In this document: in pieces, positions 1-5,606 of the stretch
How positions within the stretch are numbered: the first letter of the stretch is position 1
How the letters are laid out: every line of letters begins with the position of its first letter
From: Candidatus Magasanikbacteria bacterium CG10_big_fil_rev_8_21_14_0_10_36_16
Lineage (GTDB): Bacteria; Patescibacteriota; Patescibacteriia; Magasanikbacterales; UBA922
Assembly (NCBI GenBank): GCA_002773185.1
Contig: PFBU01000002.1
Location: forward strand, 1 to 7,687
Direction of reading: 5' to 3'
Length of the DNA: 7,687 nucleotides
Notes under the pieces: generated by a model
Told to the model about the DNA's origin: nothing
The model's input: only the letters and a program-made list of their open reading frames with translations
The model's database searches: none
Position numbers and translations under genes: made by a program

Positions 1-19
1 ATTTTATTTATATAAAACT

Positions 20-109
20 TAAAACTTGTAAATGCCTTATGCTCTGACCTCAGCCAGAGGCTGACCCATCCTATGGTGGGAACTGAGCTAGGCGCGCATT
101 GTAAAAGAC
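20..109 (-). ncRNA. candidate structured small RNA (tRNA-like 5' part)
   Basis: I do not recognise an RNA family. The transcript predicted from the promoter at 116-144 would start near 109. Read on the minus strand, its first bases (107-98) and last bases (34-25) pair as an imperfect outer stem. This continues into a second stem in which GCTC (88-85) pairs with GAGC (44-41). At the tip are two small hairpins: CCCACC with GGATGGG (80-65, one bulge) and CAGCC-TCT-GGCTG (63-51, perfect). After the stem comes TTTTAAGTTTT, a broken T-tract that could serve as terminator. Bases 97-81 read GCGCGCCTAGCTCAGTT, like the acceptor, D-stem and D-loop start of a tRNA. No anticodon arm or T-arm follows within the 40 bases left, so a normal tRNA is excluded unless it is interrupted beyond the edge. 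Alternatives are a decayed tRNA fragment or a repeat element. Confidence 0.45.
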
Positions 110-115
110 GTGAGA

Positions 116-144
116 ATTATAGTATAAAACTATAAACATGTCAA
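116..144 (-). promoter_or_regulatory. perfect sigma70-type promoter for the left-edge RNA
   Basis: On the minus strand TTGACA (144-139), a 17-base spacer and TATAAT (121-116) match the housekeeping promoter consensus exactly. The start point would be about 109, and the outer stem of the candidate small RNA begins at 107. No reading frame follows, which argues for a stable RNA product. The spacer also holds a small TATAGT/ACTATA palindrome (118-134). Confidence 0.85.
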
Positions 145-157
145 CAATTATTATTCA

Positions 158-182
158 CAAAAAAATACAGACAAAAACGTCT
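158..182 (-). terminator. weak terminator-like hairpin after typA
   Basis: On the minus strand, 18 bases after the typA stop, a four-pair stem AGAC/GTCT (182-169) with a six-base loop is followed by GTATTTTTTT. The T-run is good but the stem is very short, so this is only a possible terminator. Confidence 0.3.
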
Positions 183-199
183 CAAATTACAAATTGTTT

Positions 200-1990
200 T
201 TACTTTCTTCCAAACTTCTTTCTATCAGTTTCACTCAAAAGCTGTTTGCGAATACGGATACTTTTTGGAGTAATTTCTAGATATTCATCCTCAGCAATCA
301 TTTCTAGACCACGTTCAAGATTGACTTCAATTGGTGGAGTAAGATTCAAAGCATCATCAGTACCACTAGCACGCATATTGGTAAGTTGTTTACCCTTGAT
401 AGGATTGACCATCATATCTTCACCTTTGGAAGTGTTACCAATTACCATACCTTCATACACTTCAACGTTTGGGGCAATATACATGTCACCACGCATTTGC
501 AAATTAGCAAGAGAATATCCAAGAGCTTTACCACCAACCATAGAAATCATAGAACCAGTAGCACGCTTCTCAATAGGACCCACATAAGGTTTGAAACCTG
601 TAGTTTGACTAGACATGATACCTTCACCTTTGGTATCCATCACAAATTGACTACGATAACCAAGAAGACCACGAGAAGGAATATCAAAAATGATTCTAGT
701 TTGATCACCATGATTCATCATGTTTGTCATACTTCCTTTTCTTTTACCCATTTTTTCAATCACAGTACCAGAAAAACCAGAAGGTAGATCAACAGTCACT
801 TCTTCGAAAGGTTCACACTTCACACCATCTACATCTTTGATAATAACATGTGGTTGACTTACTTGTAATTCAAAACCTTCACGACTCATTTGTTCAAGCA
901 ATATTGCAATATGAAGTTCACCACGTCCATAGACTTTGAATCTATCAGCATCAGCAAAATCTACTTGTAAACCTACGTTTACTTCCAATTCTTTTTCTAG
1001 ACGTTCACGAATTTGACGAGTAGTCACAAATTTGCCTTCTTTGCCAGCAAACGGAGAATTGTTGACGAAAAAATCCATTTCAATAGTAGGTTCATCTACT
1101 TTGATAGCTGGAAGAGCTTCTTGGTCTAAAGAATGACAAATAGTCTCACCGATATCAATATCAGCGATACCAGCTAGCATCACAATATCCCCTGCAGAAG
1201 CTTCTTTTACTTCCAAGGTATCAAAACCCTTAAATTGTTGCAATTTCGTTACATTGGCACTACGTGACTCACCGTTTACATTTTTTATAAATACTTTTTC
1301 ACCAACTTTGACAGTGCCCTCATAAATACGACCAATAGCTAGGCGTCCGACAAAATCATCGTAAGCAAGATTGAAAGGTTGCATACGAAGCGGGGCTGTT
1401 GTATCTTGTTTAGCGACTGGCACATACTCCAACACCATATCTAAAAGAGGAAAAATATCTTTTGAGTCATCTTCTAATTTTCTTTTGGCAATACCTTGTT
1501 TACCAATAGCATAACAAAAAGGGAAATCCATTTGTTCATCAGTAGCGCCAAGATCCATAAACAATTCCAAAACTTCGTCATGTACTTCCAAAGGACGAGC
1601 AGCTGGTTTGTCTATTTTGTTCAAAACGACCAAAGGCTTCAAACCTAATTCTAATGATTTCTTCAAAACAAATTTGGTCTGAGGCATCGGACCTTCTTGA
1701 GCATCAACGATAAGCAAAACAGAATCAATAGAACGCAAAACACGCTCAACTTCTGAGCCAAAATCAGCATGGCCTGGAGTATCTACAATATTTATTTTGG
1801 TATCTTTGTAAAAAAGTGAAGTATTTTTGGAGTAAATAGTAATACCACGTTCCAATTCTAGAATGTTACTGTCCATACTTTTGCCACTACTAGCTTCGTC
1901 TACCATGCCAGTTTGGCGTAACAAAGCATCAGTCAAGGTAGTCTTGCCGTGGTCAACGTGAGCGATAATCGCAATATTACGAATTTCCAT
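200..1990 (-). CDS. typA: ribosome-associated translational GTPase TypA/BipA
   Basis: The 596-residue protein is a translation-factor GTPase related to EF-G and LepA that binds the ribosome. In studied bacteria it helps large-subunit assembly and growth under cold or stress. The GTPase motifs are all present: AHVDHGKT at 10-17 (P-loop), RGITI at 48-52 (switch I), DTPGH at 70-74 and NKID at 124-127. VDAQEGPMPQT at 95-105 is typical of the TypA/LepA group. Domain II (about 200-290), domain III and the TypA-specific C-terminal domain follow, without the EF-G domain IV. The length is close to the roughly 607 residues of E. coli BipA, so it is complete. The ATG start gives the usual MEIRNIAIIAHVDHGK opening, though no Shine-Dalgarno sequence precedes it. 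It has its own promoter at 2033-2061 and does not depend on mutM upstream. Confidence 0.97.
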   Translation of the reverse strand: MEIRNIAIIAHVDHGKTTLTDALLRQTGMVDEASSGKSMDSNILELERGITIYSKNTSLFYKDTKINIVDTPGHADFGSEVERVLRSIDSVLLIVDAQEGPMPQTKFVLKKSLELGLKPLVVLNKIDKPAARPLEVHDEVLELFMDLGATDEQMDFPFCYAIGKQGIAKRKLEDDSKDIFPLLDMVLEYVPVAKQDTTAPLRMQPFNLAYDDFVGRLAIGRIYEGTVKVGEKVFIKNVNGESRSANVTKLQQFKGFDTLEVKEASAGDIVMLAGIADIDIGETICHSLDQEALPAIKVDEPTIEMDFFVNNSPFAGKEGKFVTTRQIRERLEKELEVNVGLQVDFADADRFKVYGRGELHIAILLEQMSREGFELQVSQPHVIIKDVDGVKCEPFEEVTVDLPSGFSGTVIEKMGKRKGSMTNMMNHGDQTRIIFDIPSRGLLGYRSQFVMDTKGEGIMSSQTTGFKPYVGPIEKRATGSMISMVGGKALGYSLANLQMRGDMYIAPNVEVYEGMVIGNTSKGEDMMVNPIKGKQLTNMRASGTDDALNLTPPIEVNLERGLEMIAEDEYLEITPKSIRIRKQLLSETDRKKFGRK

Positions 1991-2012
1991 ATAATAATTT
2001 CAAATAAAAACG

Positions 2013-2061
2013 CCTCATTTGAGGACGTCGCTATGATAACATAAAAAAAATGTTTTGTCAA
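2013..2061 (-). promoter_or_regulatory. typA promoter with 5'-terminal hairpin
   Basis: On the minus strand TTGACA (2061-2056), a 17-base spacer and TATCAT (2038-2033) match the sigma70 consensus at 11 of 12 positions. The start would fall near 2027, giving a leader of about 36 bases. The leader opens with a short stem (CCTC pairing with GAGG, 2024-2013) followed by a GTTTTTATTT stretch. That could protect the 5' end or act as a weak attenuator. Confidence 0.8.
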
Positions 2062-2077
2062 TGAATAATAGTTATAA

Positions 2078-2175
2078 AGTCAAAAGTTTACAAAGTCATA
2101 AAATCTCTTATATTAAAAACATTTTCAACATTATAATTCTAGACTTTAAACTTTAGACTTTATGGACTTTTGACT
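2078..2175. repeat. inverted repeat across the mutM-typA spacer
   Basis: AGTCAAAAGT (2078-2087) is the exact reverse complement of ACTTTTGACT (2166-2175). After a four-base internal loop, AAAGTC (2092-2097) pairs with GACTTT (2156-2161). The right arm runs into the mutM stop codon. The element is built from repeated GACTTT/AAAGTC words and could fold in the 3' end of the mutM message. It lacks a clean T-run after the stem, so it is not called a terminator. Confidence 0.6.
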
Positions 2176-3031
2176 AACGCTGACACTTCTCACAATAAAC
2201 CGTTCCCCTACCACCGATTTTCGTCTTTTTCAAAATACTTTTACATTTCAGACACTCTTCTCCATCACGACCATAAACTTTGAGGAATTTTACAAAATTA
2301 CCCTTTTTACCCTCACCATCAAGATAATTATTAAAAGTTGTTCCCCTTTCTTCTACAGCTTTTTTTATTATTTTTTTGGTTGAATTATATAATTTTTTTA
2401 GTTCAGCCAAAGTCAGTGTATTCACTCGCCTATTTGGTCTGACATCAGCATCAAAACAAACTTCATCCGCATAAATATTACCAAGTCCAGAAATGATTTG
2501 TTGATTGAGAAGTAGAGCTTTGAGCATAGTACTCTTACCTGCAAAAATCTTAGCAAAATTATCCCAAGTGAAATTTGGAGTCAAAGGCTCAATACCATAT
2601 TTACTTTTTATCTTTTCTAATTTCTCAACTGGTTCTAGACTCAAATAACCAAAACGACGAATATCATTGAAAAATACTTTTGATCCATCAGAAAAATGAA
2701 ATTGAACGTGCGTGTGTTTATTTGGTACATCTACTGTGGAAACATCATTGTGTCCACCTGGAATTATTTTGTCGTCTTTTTTGTAAATTAGTTGTCCTGT
2801 CATTTTCAAATGCACAAGCAAAACATGTTTTTCATCTGGTAAAATAAAAATAATAAGTTTGCCGATTCTGTCTATCTCAGCAAAATGATTGCCAACCAAA
2901 AAATCCACAAAAAACTTCTGACTTTTGTTTAGTCTGGCTTTTTTGCTCAATATCAAGTCTTTGATTTTTTTGCCAACTATTTTTTGACGCAAATCTTGGC
3001 GTATTGTTTCTACTTCTGGTAATTCTGGCAT
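2174..3031 (-). CDS. mutM: formamidopyrimidine-DNA glycosylase (Fpg/MutM)
   Basis: This base-excision repair enzyme removes 8-oxoguanine and ring-opened purines from DNA and cuts the strand by beta,delta-elimination. The start is fixed by the MPELPEVETIR opening: Pro2 is the catalytic nucleophile and Glu3 the acid. Lys58 in the RIGKLIIF segment matches the conserved strand lysine. HLKMTGQL (74-81) and DIRRFG (123-128) carry the Met, Arg and Phe that fill the gap left by the flipped base. The helix-two-turn-helix is NQQIISGLGNIYADE (176-190). The C-terminal zinc finger has Cys260, Cys263, Cys280 and Cys283 with the GRGT loop. At 285 residues it is complete and slightly longer than E. coli MutM (269). 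No Shine-Dalgarno sequence is seen. It diverges from the peroxiredoxin gene, a fitting oxidative-damage partner. Confidence 0.97.
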   Translation of the reverse strand: MPELPEVETIRQDLRQKIVGKKIKDLILSKKARLNKSQKFFVDFLVGNHFAEIDRIGKLIIFILPDEKHVLLVHLKMTGQLIYKKDDKIIPGGHNDVSTVDVPNKHTHVQFHFSDGSKVFFNDIRRFGYLSLEPVEKLEKIKSKYGIEPLTPNFTWDNFAKIFAGKSTMLKALLLNQQIISGLGNIYADEVCFDADVRPNRRVNTLTLAELKKLYNSTKKIIKKAVEERGTTFNNYLDGEGKKGNFVKFLKVYGRDGEECLKCKSILKKTKIGGRGTVYCEKCQR

Positions 3032-3044
3032 ATTAGTTCACAAT

Positions 3045-3073
3045 CCCCGAAGCCAATGAAATATGGTGAGGGG
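3045..3073. repeat. GC-rich hairpin in the mutM leader
   Basis: CCCC (3045-3048) pairs with GGGG (3070-3073). Inside, CCA and TGG can pair across an internal loop, giving a small stem in an otherwise AT-rich spacer 14 bases before the mutM start. A second short stem, TCTAA-AAA-TTAGA, lies at 3078-3090. The function is unknown; it may be an intergenic repeat or a leader structure. Confidence 0.4.
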
Positions 3074-3104
3074 TCTTTCTAAAAATTAGACGTATTTATT
3101 TAAC

Positions 3105-3180
3105 ATTATACTGAAAACTAAAATAACTTTTTTAACTCTATTATTTTACAATATCTATACACACTTGGCAAATTATACCA
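3105..3180 (-). promoter_or_regulatory. candidate mutM promoter elements
   Basis: Two -10 candidates face mutM. One is an extended -10, TGGTATAAT, on the minus strand at 3180-3172. It lies inside the spacer of the bcp promoter and lacks a good -35. The other is TATAAT at 3110-3105, also without a convincing -35. I cannot choose between them; starts would be near 3165 or 3098. Confidence 0.45.
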
Positions 3181-3192
3181 GTTTAGTATAAT
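3165..3192 (+). promoter_or_regulatory. bcp promoter overlapping a 7-7-7 palindrome
   Basis: TTGGCA (3165-3170), a 16-base spacer and TATAAT (3187-3192) form a strong sigma70-type promoter. The start would be near 3199, leaving a leader of about 138 bases before bcp. The promoter contains the exact inverted repeat ATTATAC-N7-GTATAAT (3172-3192). Its left half is also the extended -10 facing mutM. A regulator binding here could affect both genes. Confidence 0.75.
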
Positions 3193-3203
3193 AGATTATG
3201 TAA

Positions 3204-3261
3204 GGAATGACATGCGCAAGCCTGTTACACGCGCACAAAACAAGCTTGCGCTTGTCATTCC
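3204..3261. repeat. 18-bp inverted repeat in the bcp leader
   Basis: GGAATGACATGCGCAAGC (3204-3221) and the reverse complement of 3244-3261 match at 17 of 18 positions around a 22-base loop. The bcp transcript would begin only about five bases before the left arm. The GC content of the arms is well above the surroundings, which suggests an inserted or dispersed repeat. Confidence 0.8.
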
Positions 3262-3291
3262 ACTCTATTTAAACATTAAAATAAACTAATA

Positions 3292-3323
3292 TCAGCCAGA
3301 GGCTGATCAGCCTCTCTGGCTGA
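3292..3323. repeat. double palindrome just before the bcp start
   Basis: Two palindromes sit back to back: TCAGCC-AGA-GGCTGA (3292-3306) and TCAGCC-TCTCT-GGCTGA (3307-3323). They can form two small hairpins or one larger stem with each other. The right edge is 13 bases from the bcp ATG, where ribosomes would bind. The left unit is an exact 15-base copy of bases 50-64. Confidence 0.75.
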
Positions 3324-3336
3324 AACCAATAAACAT

Positions 3337-3786
3337 ATGAACAAAGCCCCTGCTTTCAATCTACCAGACCAAGACGGCAAAAAACACAAACTTGCTGATT
3401 ATTCTGGCAAACTAGTACTCCTCTATTTTTATCCAAAAGACATGACACCAGGCTGTACTGTAGAAGCCAAGTGTTTCCGTGATAGAAACAACGAACTAAA
3501 AAAATATGATGTTCAAGTTCTAGGCGTCAGCGTTGATTCTGTTGAATCTCATAAAAAATTTACTGAAAAACATGGACTAAACTTTCCCCTACTTTCTGAT
3601 GATAAAAAAGTTGTCGTAGAAAAGTACGGCGTTTGGAAATCAAAATCTATGTTTGGTAAAAAATATATGGGAATTCATCGTGACTCTTTTCTTATTGGCA
3701 AAGACGGTAAAATAATCAAACATTATGAAAAAGTAAATCCTGCCAAACATGTAGACGAAGTGATTAAAGACCTAAAATCTTTGTAA
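3337..3786 (+). CDS. bcp: thiol peroxidase of the Bcp/PrxQ peroxiredoxin family
   Basis: The 149-residue cytoplasmic protein belongs to the peroxiredoxins that reduce hydrogen peroxide and organic peroxides with electrons from thioredoxin. The length is normal for the family. DMTPGCTVEA at 35-44 contains the TPGC active site, so Cys40 is the peroxidatic cysteine. Arg115 in HRDSFLI is the conserved arginine that lowers its pKa. In standard two-cysteine members the resolving cysteine lies five residues after the first (CTxEAC). Here that place is Lys45 and the cysteine is one residue later, Cys46. It may still resolve, or the enzyme may work as a one-Cys type. It is the only plus-strand gene. 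No Shine-Dalgarno sequence precedes the ATG; the long leader holds two hairpin repeats. Confidence 0.95.
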   Translation: MNKAPAFNLPDQDGKKHKLADYSGKLVLLYFYPKDMTPGCTVEAKCFRDRNNELKKYDVQVLGVSVDSVESHKKFTEKHGLNFPLLSDDKKVVVEKYGVWKSKSMFGKKYMGIHRDSFLIGKDGKIIKHYEKVNPAKHVDEVIKDLKSL

Positions 3787-3800
3787 AACATAATAATAAT

Positions 3801-3836
3801 AAAACAGTTCTAGTAAATTAAGACTGTTTTTAATTT
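3801..3836 (+). terminator. rho-independent terminator of bcp
   Basis: Fourteen bases after the bcp stop, AAAACAGT (3801-3808) pairs perfectly with ACTGTTTT (3823-3830) around a 14-base loop, and the T-run continues to 3831. The symmetric A and T ends mean it could also stop transcripts coming from the MATE gene. Confidence 0.65.
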
Positions 3837-3844
3837 TAAATTTT

Positions 3845-3919
3845 TAATTTAGTAATTTTAAAACAATTTTAAAAATTTTTTAATTAGAAATTGTTTGAAA
3901 ATTTAAAATTTCTAAATTA
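3845..3919. repeat. AT-only inverted repeat between convergent genes
   Basis: The left arm (3845-3869) and the reverse complement of the right arm (3888-3919) agree over 18 bases with one mismatch. The right arm then carries seven extra bases, after which both share ACAATTT. The element ends 7 bases from the MATE stop codon. It could form a terminator-like structure for the MATE message, but the arms are almost purely A and T. Confidence 0.6.
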
Positions 3920-3926
3920 CAAAATT

Positions 3927-5276
3927 CTACGCTAAATGTTTCTCAATCAAAATCATCTCTCTCTTATACATATACCAAGAAACTATAAAAGCCGAGAAGT
4001 CAGCTACAGGAAAAGCATACCAAACGCCATTTAGATGAAAGAAAAATGGCAATATTATAACTAGTGGTATAAGAAAAATTACTTGACGCAAAGATGACAT
4101 TATAAGTGAAGCCCAAGCGCGTCCCATTGCTTGGTACATACCAGCACTAACCACTTGTAAACCAAGGGTAAAAAAGAAAATAATAATAATTCTAGTAGCA
4201 TGAGTGCCCAAAGCTAACAACTCCGTATCAGTACTAAACACACGCATAAATATTCCTGCAAAAATAAACAATAAGACAAAAGCAACCAAAGACATTATAG
4301 TTGTAATTTTGAGAGAAAGACTAATAGCTTGTTTTACCCTATCAGAATTCTTGGCACCATAGTTGAAACCAACAATAGGTTGCATACCCTGTACAATACC
4401 AAACATAGGCATCAAAACAAAAGCCAATAATCTATTGATAACACCAAAAGTAGCAATTGCCACATCTCCACCATAAACAGCCAAAGTGTGGTTAATTACC
4501 ACAGACATGGCACTACCAGAGGCCATACGCACAAATGAAGCCACACCAAGAGCTAATATTTCTTTGACAATGTACATTTGTAATTTCAAATTATGAAAAT
4601 GGATACGAAGTAAACTGTGTGTTTTACTAGCAAAATAATACAACACGTAAACAAATGAAACAAATTGTGAGATAATAGTGGCCCAAGCAGCACCAGCCAA
4701 ACCTAATTTGAAAACAAAAATAAAAATCGGATCCAAAATTGTATTTAGTACTGCTCCAATAAGCATGGTAAACATGGCCATTTTGGCATTTCCCTCAGCC
4801 CTAATTACATTGTTAGCAGCCATACTAGTAGCAAAAAACAAAGTACCAGCAATAATAATACGGCCATATTCTAATGCAGGCCCCAAAATACTTTCGGTTG
4901 CCCCAAAGGCGATAAGCAAAGGCTTTATAAAAATTAGTCCCAAAATTGTCAAAACAATTCCCAAACCAAAAATCATAGTAATAACATTACCCAAGACTTT
5001 TTCTGCTTCTTCTTTTCTAGCTTCACCAAGACGACGAGAAATGATAGATGAACCACCAATACCGACCATCATAGCCAATGACATTACAATCATTGAAATT
5101 GGGAAAACTATAGCAATACCAGCAATACCAGTCACACCAACACCATGTCCTACAAAAATAGTATCTACCAAATTGTACAAAGCCATGACAAACATACCTA
5201 TCATAGCTGGAGCTGAAAGTTTAAAAAGTAATTTTCCTATTTTTTCTTCACCTAACAATTTTCTTTGTTTTTCCAT
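3927..5276 (-). CDS. MATE-family multidrug/sodium (or proton) antiporter
   Basis: The 449-residue integral membrane protein has about 12 hydrophobic segments in two homologous halves (about 15-215 and 235-440), as in the MATE exporters that swap sodium ions or protons for cationic drugs. The first half opens with LSAPAMIGMFVMALYNLVDTIFVG-like features (20-43) and has IRAEGN at 158-163. The second contains GIVQGMQPIVGFNYGAK (293-309) and QAMGRA (382-387). These fit the MepA/DinF-like branch better than NorM. Length and both halves are complete. No Shine-Dalgarno sequence is seen. A TATAAT lies 33 bases upstream, directly after the tRNA-Tyr terminator, so it is probably a separate unit. The substrate cannot be told from sequence; in a small-genome organism it could export metabolites rather than drugs. 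Confidence 0.93.
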   Translation of the reverse strand: MEKQRKLLGEEKIGKLLFKLSAPAMIGMFVMALYNLVDTIFVGHGVGVTGIAGIAIVFPISMIVMSLAMMVGIGGSSIISRRLGEARKEEAEKVLGNVITMIFGLGIVLTILGLIFIKPLLIAFGATESILGPALEYGRIIIAGTLFFATSMAANNVIRAEGNAKMAMFTMLIGAVLNTILDPIFIFVFKLGLAGAAWATIISQFVSFVYVLYYFASKTHSLLRIHFHNLKLQMYIVKEILALGVASFVRMASGSAMSVVINHTLAVYGGDVAIATFGVINRLLAFVLMPMFGIVQGMQPIVGFNYGAKNSDRVKQAISLSLKITTIMSLVAFVLLFIFAGIFMRVFSTDTELLALGTHATRIIIIFFFTLGLQVVSAGMYQAMGRAWASLIMSSLRQVIFLIPLVIILPFFFHLNGVWYAFPVADFSAFIVSWYMYKREMILIEKHLA

Positions 5277-5308
5277 AAATTAATTTTAAACTAAATACAA
5301 GAGGTTTT

Positions 5309-5314
5309 ATTATA
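5309..5314 (-). promoter_or_regulatory. possible -10 element for the MATE gene
   Basis: TATAAT on the minus strand lies 33-38 bases before the MATE start codon and beyond the tRNA-Tyr terminator. No -35 hexamer is found at 16-18 bases, so either the promoter is weak or activator-dependent, or the gene is read through from the tRNAs. Confidence 0.3.
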
Positions 5315-5317
5315 CTA

Positions 5318-5348
5318 TAAAACAAAAACTTTAGCTATGCTAAAGTTT
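5318..5348 (-). terminator. rho-independent terminator of the tRNA operon
   Basis: On the minus strand a perfect 10-pair stem, AAACTTTAGC/GCTAAAGTTT (5348-5326, loop of three), is followed by TTGTTTTATA, so the T-rich run reads TTTTTGTTTT together with the stem end. It starts six bases after the tRNA-Tyr 3' end, exactly where the tRNA transcript should stop. Confidence 0.75.
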
Positions 5349-5353
5349 CTTTG

Positions 5354-5435
5354 TGGGCAGAGAAGGATTCGAACCTTCGAAGGCGGAGCCAACAGATTTA
5401 CAGTCTGTCCCCTTTGACCGCTCGGGAATCTGCCC
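5354..5435 (-). tRNA. tRNA-Tyr (anticodon GUA)
   Basis: The 82-base gene folds into a class II tRNA with a long variable arm, as bacterial tyrosine tRNAs do. The acceptor stem is GGGCAGA/TCTGCCC (seven pairs). The anticodon arm is CAGA-CTGTAAA-TCTG with GTA at 5401-5399. The T-arm is GAAGG-TTCGAAT-CCTTC, all pairs matched. The discriminator base is A. The next bases are CAA, so the 3' CCA is not encoded and must be added by nucleotidyltransferase. It lies 92 bases downstream of tRNA-Thr and just before a terminator. Confidence 0.97.
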
Positions 5436-5441
5436 TTTATT

Positions 5442-5513
5442 AGTTTCTAAAGTTCATAAAGTTAAAAAGTTTATAAAGGGATTCCTTTACAAACTTTATG
5501 AACTTTAGAAACT
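5442..5513. repeat. long near-perfect hairpin between the two tRNAs
   Basis: The outer 21-base arms (5443-5463 and 5492-5512) are perfect reverse complements. The inner TATAAAGG (5472-5479) pairs with CCTTTACA (5484-5491) with one wobble around a GATT loop. The left arm has eight extra bases (5464-5471) that look like a local duplication of the AAAGTT word. It fills most of the spacer between tRNA-Thr and tRNA-Tyr, so the precursor RNA would contain a stem of about 29 pairs, a likely substrate for a double-strand RNase. Confidence 0.85.
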
Positions 5514-5527
5514 TTTAACTCTTTTTG

Positions 5528-5600
5528 AGCCATCTCGGGGATTCGAACCCCGGACCGACGGTTTACAAAACCGTAGCTCTACCAGCTGAGCTAAGATGGC
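5528..5600 (-). tRNA. tRNA-Thr (anticodon UGU)
   Basis: The 73-base gene has an acceptor stem GCCATCT/AGATGGC, a D-arm with GCTCAGCTGGTAGAGC, an anticodon arm ACGGT-TTTGTAA-ACCGT with TGT at 5567-5565, and a T-arm CGGGG-TTCGAAT-CCCCG, all without mismatches. The discriminator is T, and CCA is not encoded. It is first in a two-gene operon with tRNA-Tyr, the same order as thrU-tyrU in E. coli. Confidence 0.97.
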
Positions 5601-5606
5601 ACGTTG

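Noticed and set aside
20..109. Known stable RNA (4.5S/SRP RNA, tmRNA or RNase P RNA)
   Set aside because: The hallmark conserved segments of these RNAs, such as the SRP GGAAGGAAGC-type loop, are absent and the length is too short for tmRNA or RNase P RNA.
138..787. Two overlapping plus-strand open frames of 149 and 133 residues
   Set aside because: Both run opposite the conserved typA gene and show no family features; they are antisense shadows.
3032..3336. Riboswitch before mutM or bcp
   Set aside because: I see hairpins but none of the conserved aptamer motifs I can recognise, and neither gene is a usual riboswitch target.
4678..5283. 201-residue open frame on the plus strand
   Set aside because: It lies wholly opposite the MATE gene, is rich in Ile, Pro and Lys with no domain pattern, and is explained by the codon use of the real gene.
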